From the NCBI RefSeq assembly GCF_016703145.1, contig NZ_JADJCO010000003.1, positions 1,566,001-1,630,000 of the forward strand: a stretch of DNA of 64,000 bases, read 5' to 3'. Position 1 is the stretch's first letter; every line of letters starts with the position of its first letter. The stretch is from Ottowia sp. (GTDB lineage Bacteria; Pseudomonadota; Gammaproteobacteria; Burkholderiales; Burkholderiaceae_C). The position numbers and the translations under genes are program-made. This document shows, piece after piece, positions 44,561 to 54,044 of the stretch. The notes beneath the pieces were generated by a model. It did not search any database. It was not told the origin of the DNA and was given only the letters and a program-made list of their open reading frames with translations.

Positions 44561-45574
44561 TCACCATTGCGCAACGATTTTGCCGAAATGGCCTCCCTTC
44601 GCTTGAAGCCTGAAGGCATCGCCCAGGTTCTCCAACGTGAAGCGCCGATCGATCACAGGACGAATGCCCGTCTGCTCAAGGGCGGCGACATATTCCTGCT
44701 GCTGCCGGCGACTACCAACGATGAACCCGTGCAGACGCACTTGTTTACCCAGCATCAATCCTGTCGGTATAGCGCCCTCGCGGCCGGTCAGGACGCCGAT
44801 CAGAGATATGTGCCCGCCTACGCGTATGGCGCGGATGCTGTTCGCGAGCGTGCCTGGCCCTCCGACCTCGACGATATGGTCCACACCGTGCCCAGATGTC
44901 AGCGAGAGGACCGTGTGGCTCCAATCCGGTGATCTCTGATAGTTGACGACCTCGTCAGCACCCAGCGCACGGGCGCGAGACAGCTTCTCATCTGACGAGG
45001 AAGTAACGATGACGCGGGCGCCCATGGACTTGGCGATCTGCAGCGCGGCGATCGAGACGCCGCCGGTCCCCAACACGAGCACCGTGTCACCGGCTTTGAG
45101 CGCCCCATTCACCGCCAGCGCACGCCAAGCTGTAAGGCCCGCCGTGGTGATGGTCGCCGCTTCGGCATGCTCCCAACCACGAGGTGCCCGGGTGAAGCTC
45201 GTCGCCGGACGAACGGTGTACTCGGTGGCGTAGCCATCGATGCCATCGCCCGGCGTACCTCGAAAGTTGCCCACGGCGTCGCACGGGGAGCCGTCAAGCC
45301 ACTGCGGAAAGAAAACCGAGACCACATGATCTCCGAGGTTGAAGTCGGTGACCCCCTCGCCAACAGCCTCGACGACCCCTGCACCGTCGGACATCAGCAC
45401 ACGGCCGTCGTCCGTGGGAAACCGCCCGTCAGCGACTTGCAGGTCATGGTAGTTCAGCGAGGTTGCATGCAAGGCGACCCGTATCTGCCCTGGCCCGGGA
45501 TGGCCTGGGTCTGGGAGGTCACGCAGTTCCAGATGCTCTAGCCCAGCCGGTGAACGTACAACGATGGCCTTCAT
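44561..45574 (-). CDS. Medium-chain dehydrogenase/reductase (quinone oxidoreductase-like)
   Basis: A 337-residue MDR protein. It has the GroES-like start (MKAIVVRSPAGLEHLELRDLP), LMSDGAGVVEAVGEG, and the nucleotide loop VLGTGGVSIAALQIAKSMGARVIVTSSSDEKL near residue 168. The structural-zinc cysteine cluster is absent. It is the last gene of the minus-strand set running from the TPP enzyme, 13 bases after the MmgE/PrpD gene. Substrate unknown; reduction of an enone or enoyl-CoA-like double bond is plausible. Confidence 0.88.
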   Translation of the reverse strand: MKAIVVRSPAGLEHLELRDLPDPGHPGPGQIRVALHATSLNYHDLQVADGRFPTDDGRVLMSDGAGVVEAVGEGVTDFNLGDHVVSVFFPQWLDGSPCDAVGNFRGTPGDGIDGYATEYTVRPATSFTRAPRGWEHAEAATITTAGLTAWRALAVNGALKAGDTVLVLGTGGVSIAALQIAKSMGARVIVTSSSDEKLSRARALGADEVVNYQRSPDWSHTVLSLTSGHGVDHIVEVGGPGTLANSIRAIRVGGHISLIGVLTGREGAIPTGLMLGKQVRLHGFIVGSRRQQQEYVAALEQTGIRPVIDRRFTLENLGDAFRLQAKGGHFGKIVAQW

Positions 45575-45587
45575 GGTGGCATTTCCT

Positions 45588-47033
45588 TCATGTCGAAGCG
45601 CTATTCAAGTCATGCTCGGCGGCCCCGATACGGGCCATCGATGAGGAGAACCCGTGCAGGACACTGCCGGGCTGGCAAAGCATCCGCATCGATTCGATGA
45701 GGGCGCGCCCTGCGCCGGAATCGCTGAAGCGTTCGCTCACGGCAAGCAGCTTTTGCTCAAGTTGGGCACCGGAAGCAGGCATGCTCGGCCCGCCTGGGTT
45801 GTACTCCACCGTCGCCTCGAAGACACGCCCATCCGACATTTCCACGCGCACGCCCCCGGGAAACTCACCAGGGAAAGTCCGAAAGTCCGCGGTTTCATAG
45901 TCGATCTTCTGCATGACGGGCGCCAACGCCGGATCGGCCACGCGCTCTGGCAGGAAGCTGTGAAGATCGACATGCCCGTCGACGATGGCCCTCGCGAGGA
46001 CATAGGGCAGGCTGAAGCGTGCTTCGTAGACGGTGCGTGGCGCCCGCTTGTGTGCCAGCGGCTCGCACACCAGTTGCCGGAAGAACTCGGGGACCAGCCC
46101 TGTTATGCGCTTGATGTTCGGCAGATCTTCTCGTCCGAGGCCATGCTGGGCGCGAACAAGGTGCCACGCGTCAATGACCGCATGCACCCCGTAACAGGCG
46201 GGATAGAGCTTCGTCGCGGCATCGACCCCTCGCCAATCGTCGCCGTACCCCGCGACAGCAGCGAGAGGATCGATGGATTGGGAGATGAACGCCTGGAACA
46301 CCCCCTTTTCACCTTCAAGTACCGTCCGAGGGCCGGTCAGACCGCCTTCGGCGAACTGGACCGCACGCACGGCACCTTGCGCCACCCACCCGGCATGCAA
46401 TTGCTTCACGTCACTGCCGTCGGCCAGATATTCCATCAGCCCGCCCGTGAGGCTGCCTGCGATGCCTCCCGCGTGCGTGGCGCTCTGGAGGGAGACTCGC
46501 TTCAGCCGGCAGACGGCGGCAGTGGCGCCGAAGATGCCAAGCACGGCCGTCGGCTGAAATCCCTGGCGTTGGAACTTGCCAGGCACCAGCGCCGCCAGGC
46601 GTGACGCGATCTCATAGCCGATGGTCACAGCAGCGAGCACGTCCGGACCGCTGGCGTTCACCTCCTGGCCCACCGCCAAGGCAGCGGGAACGATGACGAC
46701 GCCCGGGTGAAGAGTGGACAGCGCATGGGTGTCGTCGTACTCAACGGCATGAGCAAGCGTGCCGTTTGCGAGACACGCCAGCGCTGCCGATGCCGTTTTT
46801 CCCTTGGACGCCCATATCGATGCCGGGCCTGCGCTGCCTTCGGTCTGAACGACTCTGCTTGCCATGAGCCCTTCACCCACGCTTGCGCTCGCAAGCGCCG
46901 ATGCGACCGTGTCGATGACGCGATCGCAGGCCTTGGACAAGACCGTGGAGGGAAAAGCAGATGTGGGCTGCTCCAGCGCCACCTTCACAAGTTGCTGCCA
47001 CAGGCTCAACTGCGACCGCGTCGTGGTTGACAT
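45588..47033 (-). CDS. MmgE/PrpD family protein
   Basis: 481 residues from ATG 47033 (the frame is open to 47075). Family features are CLANGTLAHAVEYDDTHALSTLHPGVVIVPAALAVG near 80-115, GIFGATAAVCRLKRV, AGIAGSLTGGLMEYLADGSDVKQLHAGW near 200-230, and TKLYPACYGVHAVIDAW. The group includes 2-methylcitrate dehydratase, cis-aconitate decarboxylase and epimerases. The substrate here is not predictable. A role in handling propionyl-CoA-derived methylcitrate would fit a methyl-branched substrate but is speculative without prpB/prpC. Confidence 0.88.
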   Translation of the reverse strand: MSTTTRSQLSLWQQLVKVALEQPTSAFPSTVLSKACDRVIDTVASALASASVGEGLMASRVVQTEGSAGPASIWASKGKTASAALACLANGTLAHAVEYDDTHALSTLHPGVVIVPAALAVGQEVNASGPDVLAAVTIGYEIASRLAALVPGKFQRQGFQPTAVLGIFGATAAVCRLKRVSLQSATHAGGIAGSLTGGLMEYLADGSDVKQLHAGWVAQGAVRAVQFAEGGLTGPRTVLEGEKGVFQAFISQSIDPLAAVAGYGDDWRGVDAATKLYPACYGVHAVIDAWHLVRAQHGLGREDLPNIKRITGLVPEFFRQLVCEPLAHKRAPRTVYEARFSLPYVLARAIVDGHVDLHSFLPERVADPALAPVMQKIDYETADFRTFPGEFPGGVRVEMSDGRVFEATVEYNPGGPSMPASGAQLEQKLLAVSERFSDSGAGRALIESMRMLCQPGSVLHGFSSSMARIGAAEHDLNSAST

Positions 47034-47253
47034 ACGAATGCGTCCCTTGGTACCAACGAATTTCTGCCGGCTCATGATGGCGATCTACATCAAGCGACAT
47101 CAGCCGCGCGCACGCAACGTGCTGCAATCTCCGGCGATGAAGCCACGGCCGGCCGGTATCCCGATCGCCCAACCAGTGCTGGGTTGAGAGCACGCCGGCA
47201 AAAGAGGGGCGAAACCTCGACGGCCCGCTTCCGGCGGCTTTTGTGCTCGTGCC

Positions 47254-48219
47254 TTACTGAATCTTGATGCCCAGCTTGCGTACGATTCCGCCCAGCTCTG
47301 CCTGGGTCTTGAGGAACGTCTCCTTGAATTGCTCCGGTCCCTGCGCGTCGGGGATCAGGCCACGCTCCATCAACTCCTTCTTGATGGCGGGCTCTGCGAC
47401 CACTTGTTGGATGGTTGCAGAGAGCTTCTGCACGATTGCAGGCGGCGTTCCCTTCGGCGCAACGAGGCCATGCCACGTGTACATGTCGAAGCCCGGATAG
47501 CCGCTCTCCGCAACCGTGGGGATATCCGGGAGGTACGGCAAGCGCTCCTTGGTGGTCACCAGCAAGGGCTTGAGCTTGCCGGAGCGGATGTACGGCAGCG
47601 CCACAGTGGGGTCAGAAAAGTACAGATCGATCTGGCCCCCCAGAAGGTTCTGCACCGCAGGAGCGGCCCCCTGAAATGGCACATGCGTCGGGCGGGCACC
47701 GATCCGGTCGGCGAACGCCTCCATCACCAGGTGATTGGCGCCACCTTGCCCCCAACTGCCATAGTTGACCTTGTCACCTTCTTTCTTCATGTAGGCGATC
47801 ACATTCGCGCCGTCGGTGACGGGTAGATTGGGCCGCGCCAACAGCACGAAGGGAACCCGCGCCATCAACGCGATGAAATCCAGATCACGCTCCGCCGAAT
47901 ACTGGAGGCTCGGATAGAGGCTTCCATTGGAGGCAATCTGCTCGGCGGTGTGCAGAACGGTGTATCCGTCCTTGGGTGACGAGAGCAGAACTTGCGTGGC
48001 GATGACGGTGTTGCCGCCCGGGCGGTTGTCGACCACGATGCTCTGCTTCAGGACCTCCGAGGCTCTGTGCGTCATGAGCCGGGCGATGTTGTCGCCGCCT
48101 CCGCCTGCAGGGTAGGGGACGAGCCATCGAATAGGCCGCGAGGGATAGTCCTGTGCGGAGGCGAGTGTGGCCCCGAACAGGAATGTCACGGCCGTCAATG
48201 CTGTGGCGAGAATACGCAT
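47254..48219 (-). CDS. Bug-type substrate-binding protein, second copy
   Basis: A 321-residue periplasmic receptor with a signal peptide (ILATALTAVTFLFGATLASAQD) and the opening YPSRPIRWLVPYPAGGGGDNIARLM. The remaining fold is typical (GSWGQGGANHLVMEAFAD, LFSDPTVALPYI-like central part). It lies between the MmgE/PrpD and aldehyde dehydrogenase genes on the same strand. The 220 bases downstream to the MmgE/PrpD gene contain a TTGGTACCAA palindrome but no clear promoter. Confidence 0.92.
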   Translation of the reverse strand: MRILATALTAVTFLFGATLASAQDYPSRPIRWLVPYPAGGGGDNIARLMTHRASEVLKQSIVVDNRPGGNTVIATQVLLSSPKDGYTVLHTAEQIASNGSLYPSLQYSAERDLDFIALMARVPFVLLARPNLPVTDGANVIAYMKKEGDKVNYGSWGQGGANHLVMEAFADRIGARPTHVPFQGAAPAVQNLLGGQIDLYFSDPTVALPYIRSGKLKPLLVTTKERLPYLPDIPTVAESGYPGFDMYTWHGLVAPKGTPPAIVQKLSATIQQVVAEPAIKKELMERGLIPDAQGPEQFKETFLKTQAELGGIVRKLGIKIQ

Positions 48220-48331
48220 GATGAGTCTCCTTTGTCTTCAAGATTGGTTGGGTGCTTGCCGGGGGTGAAGGGCGCATGCCGCGGCGGGCGATCCTTAGTG
48301 AGCCGACCCTCGCCGCATGCTGTCGTGGTGG

Positions 48332-49798
48332 TCAGCTGTGCATGCCGCCCAGGCACACGTACTTGACCTCCAGGTAGTCGTCGAGACCGTGATGGGAGCC
48401 CTCGCGACCGATGCCGGACTCCTTGATCCCGCCGAACGGCACGGCTTCGTTGGCCATCAACCCGACGTTCACGCCCACCATGCCGGTCTCCAGCGCCTCC
48501 GCGACGCGCCAGATGCGCGTGATGTCCTTGCTGTAGAAGTAGGAGGCGAGCCCAAGCTCCGTGTCATTGGCTGCTTCAAGCAGCTCCGCTTCGTCGGTGA
48601 ACCGGAAGAGCGGGGCAAGCGGGCCGAACGTCTCCTCGCGGGCGACCTTCATGTTCGCTTTGGCATCCGCAAGCACTGTTGGCTCGAAGAAGGAACGGCC
48701 GAGGGCGTGCCGCCGACCTCCGACGAGTACACGGGCGCCCTTGGAGAGCGCATCCGCGAGGTGGTCCTCCACCTTCTCCACGGCCCGCGTGTCGATGAGC
48801 GGCCCCATCGTGACGCCCGCCTCAGTCCCCGGGCCCACCTTCAGCTCTTTGACCTTCTCGACCAGCTTCGCAGCGAACTCGTCATAGATGCGATCGTGGA
48901 CATAGAACCGATTCGCGCCGACGCAGGCTTGCCCCGCGTTGCGGAACTTCGATGCCAGCGCACCCTCCACGGCCGCATCGACGTCTGCGTCCTCGAACAC
49001 GATGAACGGCGCGTTCCCGCCAAGTTCTAGCGCCATCTTCTTGATAGTGCTGGAACACTGGGCCATCAGCTTCCTGCCGACGCCGGTCGAGCCCGTGAAG
49101 GACAGCTTGCGCACGATCGGGTTCGTCGTCAGCTCCAGCCCGATCTCCTCGGGTGCACCGGTGATGACGTTGAAGACGCCCGGGGGTATCCCGGCACGTT
49201 GCGCCAGCTCTGCTAGCGCCAATGCCGAGTAGGGCGTGTTGCTGGCCGGCCGCACCACCATCGTGCATCCGGCCGCAAGGGCTGCTCCCGCCTTGCGCGT
49301 GATGATGGTGCTGGGGAAGTTCCACGGCGTGATGGCTGCGCACACACCGACCGGCTGCTTGATGACTAACACGCGGCGGTCGGCCGCGGGCGCAGGGATG
49401 GTCTCGCCGTAGGCGCGGCGCGCCTCCTCGGCGAACCATTCGATGAAGGCCGCGCCGCTCACCACCTCCGAGCGTGCCTCGGACAAGGGCTTGCCTTGCT
49501 CGGCCGTCATCAGCTTGGCCAGGTCGTCCTGGTTCTCGATGATGAGGTCGAACCACCTTCGTAGCAGCCGGCCCCGCTGCTTTGCCAGGGTGGCGCGCCA
49601 GCCGGGCAGGGCTGCGTCTGCTGCCTCGATGGCGCGGCGCGCTTCCGCCGCGCCCATCTGCGGGATGGTACCGACGATGTCGCCTGTGGCGGGGTTGGTC
49701 ACGGCGACGGTGTCGCCGGAATCCGAACTGATCCACTGGCCATTCACGAAGGCTCGCGTGCGCAGCAGGTTTGGATCTTTCAGGGCAAGCTCGCTCAT
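48332..49798 (-). CDS. NAD(P)-dependent aldehyde dehydrogenase (succinate-semialdehyde dehydrogenase-like)
   Basis: A 488-residue ALDH. The GabD-like opening (LLRTRAFVNGQWISSDSGDTVAVTNPATGDIVGTIP), TPWNFPSTIITRKAGAALAAGC (cofactor), FTGSTGVGRKL, the general base Glu in ALELGGNAPFIVF near 256 and the nucleophile Cys in FRNAGQACVGANRFYV near 290 are all present. It starts 10 bases after the TPP-enzyme gene, so it probably oxidises the aldehyde that enzyme makes. Confidence 0.93.
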   Translation of the reverse strand: MSELALKDPNLLRTRAFVNGQWISSDSGDTVAVTNPATGDIVGTIPQMGAAEARRAIEAADAALPGWRATLAKQRGRLLRRWFDLIIENQDDLAKLMTAEQGKPLSEARSEVVSGAAFIEWFAEEARRAYGETIPAPAADRRVLVIKQPVGVCAAITPWNFPSTIITRKAGAALAAGCTMVVRPASNTPYSALALAELAQRAGIPPGVFNVITGAPEEIGLELTTNPIVRKLSFTGSTGVGRKLMAQCSSTIKKMALELGGNAPFIVFEDADVDAAVEGALASKFRNAGQACVGANRFYVHDRIYDEFAAKLVEKVKELKVGPGTEAGVTMGPLIDTRAVEKVEDHLADALSKGARVLVGGRRHALGRSFFEPTVLADAKANMKVAREETFGPLAPLFRFTDEAELLEAANDTELGLASYFYSKDITRIWRVAEALETGMVGVNVGLMANEAVPFGGIKESGIGREGSHHGLDDYLEVKYVCLGGMHS

Positions 49799-49808
49799 CG
49801 GGATGACC

Positions 49809-51623
49809 TCAATCTTCTTTGGAGAAGGTGGGCATCACGAAGCCGTGACCTTCCGGTGCATCCACGAGGCCCGGCTTCCAGGTAGCGTTGAAGTCCTTCG
49901 GATACGGGTACCAGGCAGAGCGATACTGCGGTGTCTCGATCTCGGTGGCCACGCTGATCACGGTGGGCTTACCGCTGGCCAGGGCGGCTTCGAACGCACG
50001 CTTGAAGTCCTCGGCCTTCTCGACGCGGACGCCGACGCAGCCCATGCCCTCGGCCATCTTGGCGAAGTCCGGCCCCCAAAGCTCAGTTTCGCCCTTCTTG
50101 CGGTAGTCGCACAGCGACTCGCGGCCATATATCTTGAACATCGCCTCGCGTTCGATCTGCAGCGACTTGTTGTCGAACACCACCGCAATCACAGGCAGCT
50201 TCTGCTCGACGGCAGTGAGCATGACGGTCGCACGCATGATGAATGCCCCGTCGCCCAGTAGCGCCACGGCAGGCTTGCCCCCGCTCGCCATGCTGGCGCC
50301 GATGGCCGCCGATGCGCTCCAGCCCATGCGATGCATGAAGCTGCTGTGGTAGACGTTGCGCGACGATGCGCGCAGGAAACACGGGCCAAAGCTGAGCATA
50401 TGGCCGGTGTCGAAGAATACCGACATCTCGGGACATTGCGACTCGACGACCTGGCTCACGTCCTCGCAGACGCGGGCGTAGTGCAGTGGCGAGATGTTGG
50501 ACTCGCGCAGCGGCTTGACCGCCTCGTTGAAGGCATCGCGTTCCTTGGCGAGTTCGTTCGTCCAGCTTGTGCGTTCCTTGATCCCGGCGCTCTGCGCGGC
50601 CTTCGTCAAGGCCTCCAGTGCTAGACGCGCGTCCGAGTTCAGGGCGACCTCGGTCGGATAAGCCCTGCCCAGTTCGTTCTCGTCGATGTCCACGTGGATC
50701 AGCTTGGCGTTGCCGGGAATGTCGAACAGCGTCCAGCCGCCGGTGTCGATGTCTGTGAAGTGGGTTCCGACGCCGATGATCAGGTCGGAGCGGCGGGCCA
50801 TGTGGTTTCCGTGCAGCGAGCCCGCGCGTCCGACGATGCCGGCAGACAGTCGGTGCGTCTCCGGGAAAGCAGCCTTGCCCGCAGAGGTGGCGACGACCGG
50901 CGTGCCGGTGGCCTCGGCAAAGTCGAGAAGTGCCTGATGCGCGCCACTATTGGCGATGCCGCTTCCGAACACCAGCAGCGGGCGTTCGGCCTTCTCCAGC
51001 AGTTTGATAGCGTCGGCGATTCCCTTCGGATCCGGGCCGGGCCGGCGGATTCGCATGTAGGGCATTGGATCGGGCAGGCTGTCTTCGGGGATCAGCGCAT
51101 GCTGGATGTCGAACGGGATGGCCATGACCACCGGACCCGGCCGGCCCGACAGTGCCGTCTTGTAGGCGCGCAGGAACATGTCGATGCAGGTGTCCGGGCG
51201 TGTCGCCATCCCGGCCTTTTTGCAGATCGGCCGGATCGCCCCCGCGAAGTCTTCAGGGCCATCGCGGTAAGCTTCCTCGATGCCTCCCCGGTCAAACCAG
51301 TGCGTGGCGCCGACGCCGACGATGGCGAGCATGGCGATCGACTCGTAGTACGCCGTGGCGATGGCCGGCATGATGTTGGCGTTGCCGGGGCCGACGCTCG
51401 TCGTCACGATGGGCAGTGCGCCCCCGCGCTTGTAGCGCCAGTAGCCATCAGCAAGCTCCACCGCCTGGTCTTCCATCCGCGCGCTGATGCACTCGATCTT
51501 GGTGTCGTAGACCAGGGCATCGAGCAGCCCCCAGTTTCCATGGCCGTTGAGGCCGAAGACGAACTCCGTGCCCATTTTTTCGAGCAGTCGCGCAATGCCG
51601 GCGGCTACAGTGATTTGTCCCAT
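49809..51623 (-). CDS. Thiamine-diphosphate-dependent lyase/decarboxylase (acetolactate-synthase-like fold)
   Basis: A 604-residue three-domain TPP enzyme. The N-terminal PYR domain has the activating Glu in ISARMEDQAVELADGYWR near residue 51. The middle domain (LLVFGSGIANSGAH, AGIVGRAGSLHGNHMARRSDLIIGVG) follows. The C-terminal PP domain has the TPP motif LLGDGAFIMRATVMLTAVEQKLPVIAVVFDN near 440. It could be a 2-oxoacid decarboxylase, a 2-hydroxyacyl-CoA lyase or a synthase. Pairing with an aldehyde dehydrogenase favours an aldehyde product. The C-terminal 40 residues are Pro/aromatic rich. Its promoter region holds operator copy 2. Confidence 0.85.
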   Translation of the reverse strand: MGQITVAAGIARLLEKMGTEFVFGLNGHGNWGLLDALVYDTKIECISARMEDQAVELADGYWRYKRGGALPIVTTSVGPGNANIMPAIATAYYESIAMLAIVGVGATHWFDRGGIEEAYRDGPEDFAGAIRPICKKAGMATRPDTCIDMFLRAYKTALSGRPGPVVMAIPFDIQHALIPEDSLPDPMPYMRIRRPGPDPKGIADAIKLLEKAERPLLVFGSGIANSGAHQALLDFAEATGTPVVATSAGKAAFPETHRLSAGIVGRAGSLHGNHMARRSDLIIGVGTHFTDIDTGGWTLFDIPGNAKLIHVDIDENELGRAYPTEVALNSDARLALEALTKAAQSAGIKERTSWTNELAKERDAFNEAVKPLRESNISPLHYARVCEDVSQVVESQCPEMSVFFDTGHMLSFGPCFLRASSRNVYHSSFMHRMGWSASAAIGASMASGGKPAVALLGDGAFIMRATVMLTAVEQKLPVIAVVFDNKSLQIEREAMFKIYGRESLCDYRKKGETELWGPDFAKMAEGMGCVGVRVEKAEDFKRAFEAALASGKPTVISVATEIETPQYRSAWYPYPKDFNATWKPGLVDAPEGHGFVMPTFSKED

Positions 51624-52035
51624 ATCAGTCCTCTTTCGTGTCTTCAGAGTGGTATTGAAAAGTCGGCGACACGCGATCTCGAAACACCTCGTGCGGATGA
51701 AAATTTATCAGCGAGATACCGATGAAGAAAGAATGGTGTTTCGGTATACGGAACATCAAGCAAAGACGCAACGGGCGACACCTCCGTTAAATCCGGACGC
51801 ACGCACACGTGCCTTCATCGCCTGTTGGATGGGGTGCGTCTGCAATATGGGATGCGAGCAATGAGCAGCAGATGCCGTCCATCAATGGACGCATCCGGCT
51901 ACTGCTGCGGCCGGCACGGTGCTTTTCCGGCGCTGAAGACGCACCGTCAGATGCCGTGCCAGGCTTGATGGCCGGTCCTCGGAAGCCGTGCGGACCTGGC
52001 TCGAATCGAGCAACAATCCCTGGGCTGGCGAAGTA
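51624..52035. other. 412-base intergenic region, promoter for the TPP-enzyme operon
   Basis: No convincing gene. The left half is AT-richer and carries the IclR-type palindrome at 51738-51754, 115 bases before the TPP-enzyme start, plus a GTTTCG half-site on the minus strand near 51681-51686. The right half (51780-52030) shows nothing recognisable. Confidence 0.6.
51738..51754. promoter_or_regulatory. Probable IclR operator, copy 2
   Basis: GTTTCG-GTATA-CGGAAC, the same 17-bp pattern as at 34373, 53962 and 55946. It lies upstream of the TPP-enzyme, aldehyde dehydrogenase, Bug, MmgE/PrpD and oxidoreductase genes. Confidence 0.65.
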
Positions 52036-52815
52036 CTACGCCGTTGCCCCGGCGTCGATTGGAAGCGCGACGCCCGTGATGAACGACGCTTCGTCGGAAA
52101 TCAGGAAAAGCGCTGCACTGGCAATCTCTTCGGGCTTTGCCGTGCGACCGAACGCATTGCCGGTGGCCCGCTTTTTGACCAACTCCTCTACGTCTTCGTT
52201 CTGGGCCGCCTCGTCGTCGGGCTGCTTGACGAAGACGCGCAGCATCGGCGTGTCGGTGGCAGTTGGGCACACGGCGTTGAATCGAATCCCATCCCTGCCG
52301 AAGCGCTTCGACAATGATTTCATCAGCCCCACGATGCCGAACTTGGCGGCCGAGTAGACAGGACTCACTGGTGAGCCAACGAGACCCGATGTTGACGCTG
52401 TGAACAGGACGCTTCCGCCGCCGCGTTGTCGCATGAGCGGGACCGCCTCCACGACGGACGCCAGTGCCGCTCGCAGATTCAGGTTGATCGCGAGATCGAA
52501 ATCGGCCAGGTCCAGACCTTCGACGGCGGCTGCACCGGGATGCCCGGCGTTGGGCCAGAGAAAATCCACGCCGCCGAATTCTTCTTGGCAGGTGCGCACG
52601 ATCTGTCGCGCAAAGTCTTCTTGGGTGAGATCACCGATTGCAGCGACTGCCGCGCCCCCCGTGGCTCGAATGGCCGCGACGGTCTCTTCGGCTGCTCTTT
52701 GATCCCGATCAACCACCAGGACTTTCGCACCTTCGTGGGCGAACCGGATGGCGCCAGCGCGGCCAATTCCCGATGCAGCGGCGGTGATGATTCCGCATTT
52801 GTTGACGAGTCTCAT
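52036..52815 (-). CDS. Short-chain dehydrogenase/reductase
   Basis: A 259-residue SDR with TAAASGIG at 11-18 (a variant of TGxxxGIG that keeps the Gly spacing), NAGHPG near 90 in place of NNAG, the Ser in FTASTSGLVGSP and YSAAKFG near 153. The C-terminal region ERRATGNAFGRTAKPEEIA is typical. Probably oxidises a hydroxy intermediate. It follows the third Bug gene after 28 bases on the same strand. Confidence 0.88.
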   Translation of the reverse strand: MRLVNKCGIITAAASGIGRAGAIRFAHEGAKVLVVDRDQRAAEETVAAIRATGGAAVAAIGDLTQEDFARQIVRTCQEEFGGVDFLWPNAGHPGAAAVEGLDLADFDLAINLNLRAALASVVEAVPLMRQRGGGSVLFTASTSGLVGSPVSPVYSAAKFGIVGLMKSLSKRFGRDGIRFNAVCPTATDTPMLRVFVKQPDDEAAQNEDVEELVKKRATGNAFGRTAKPEEIASAALFLISDEASFITGVALPIDAGATA

Positions 52816-52843
52816 GAATGTCCTCCTTGACGACGGTGCCCGT

Positions 52844-53869
52844 CTATTCGATGACGATGTTGAGTTCGCGGGTCATGTTCTGGAACGCCGGCCAGGTCTG
52901 GGCAATGAACTCCTTGAGGGCGGGTCCGGTCAGCGTGGGGCTGTCAGTGACGCCGAGCTGGGCGAGCACCGCCTTGACTTTGTCGGAGGCATGAGCGGAC
53001 TTCTGGATCAGCTCAGCGATACGCTGAACCACCTCGGTTGGCGTGCCGCGCGGAGCCAACACCATGTTCGACTCCAGAAGGCTCTGGAACGCCGGCCCCT
53101 TGAAGCCTTCGTCAGCCCAACTCGGCACGCCTGGCGCCAGTGGATTCCCGCGGCTGCCCTGGATCATGACGACGGGCTTGAACGACCCGCGCTGGATGCC
53201 GCCCGCCAAGCCGACCATCGATCCCGCTCCCATGTCGATGTTCCCGGCCATCAGGTCGAGCGCCATCGGGCCGGTGCCCTTGTAGGTCACGATGTCGAAC
53301 TGGCCTCCTGTCTGCTTGGCAAGTTGCATGACCATCATTTGCCAGCCGGACCCAACACCATAGTTGCCCACCGAAACAGGCCGCGTCTTGGACAGCGCGA
53401 TGAGTTCCTTCAGGTTGGTAACCGGCAGGTCCTTCTTGACGACGCCCAGCGACACACCGGTATTGAATGTTCCGACCGGAACGAGGTCCCTGGCTGGGTC
53501 GATCGGTGCCTTCTTGAGCAGGACCGGCGCCTGCGCCAGTTGGCTGTGCAGGGTGATCAGAAGTGTGTATCCGTCCGGCGCCGAGCGCGCCACGGTGTCG
53601 GCTGCGATCATGCCGAGGCCGCCCGGCTTGTTCTCCACGACCACAGGGGTTTTGAGTTCGGTGGTGAGAAATTCCGCGAGCGCGCGCGCGGTTGCATCGT
53701 TCGATGAACCGGGTGCCTGAGCAGCGACAATGCGAATGGGTTTGGAGGGCCACTGCTGAGCCAGCACGGGCCGTGAAAAGCTGCTGGCCGCCAGAGCACT
53801 CCCTGCTGCAAGCAGAACCCGTCGGCGTGTCCGATTTACCGAAGCGCGTTCGGCGTATCTCCTGTCCAT
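52844..53869 (-). CDS. Bug-type substrate-binding protein, third copy
   Basis: 341 residues from ATG 53869. The signal region RTRRRVLLAAGSALAASSFSRPVLAQQ (Tat-like twin arginines, AQ cleavage) precedes WPSKPIRIVAAQAPGSSNDATARALAEFL. The middle segment SVGNYGVGSGWQMMVMQLAKQ and the conserved Asp-containing GNIDMGAGSMVGL fit the family. It is divergent from the IclR paralogue 2 gene, with the operator between them. Confidence 0.92.
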   Translation of the reverse strand: MDRRYAERASVNRTRRRVLLAAGSALAASSFSRPVLAQQWPSKPIRIVAAQAPGSSNDATARALAEFLTTELKTPVVVENKPGGLGMIAADTVARSAPDGYTLLITLHSQLAQAPVLLKKAPIDPARDLVPVGTFNTGVSLGVVKKDLPVTNLKELIALSKTRPVSVGNYGVGSGWQMMVMQLAKQTGGQFDIVTYKGTGPMALDLMAGNIDMGAGSMVGLAGGIQRGSFKPVVMIQGSRGNPLAPGVPSWADEGFKGPAFQSLLESNMVLAPRGTPTEVVQRIAELIQKSAHASDKVKAVLAQLGVTDSPTLTGPALKEFIAQTWPAFQNMTRELNIVIE

Positions 53870-53961
53870 GTGTGCCTCCTGTGATTTCGGCCGGAGCACG
53901 TCTGGTCCCCGGTGGTGAGCCCGGAAGATTAAGTCTGTAAGATGGCGCGGGGAAGCCGCGT

Positions 53962-53978
53962 GTTTCGCAGACCGGAAC
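53962..53978. promoter_or_regulatory. Probable IclR operator, copy 3 (divergent)
   Basis: GTTTCG-CAGAC-CGGAAC lies 92 bases before the minus-strand Bug gene and 66 bases before the plus-strand IclR gene. The position suits autoregulation plus control of the Bug-SDR unit. Confidence 0.65.
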
Positions 53979-54044
53979 AATCCAAGCGTTGCGCGGTTCG
54001 AACATCCAGGGCCGCAAGGTCGTCTTTCTTGTTCAGGGGGAACC

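Noticed and set aside
47051..47060. TTGGTACCAA palindrome upstream of the MmgE/PrpD gene as a fifth operator
   Set aside because: It does not match the GTTTCG-N5-YGRAAC pattern, and the gene probably lies within the upstream operon.
51547..51864. 105-codon plus-strand open frame over the TPP-enzyme promoter
   Set aside because: It overlaps the 5' end of the TPP-enzyme gene and the probable operator, and its translation looks random.
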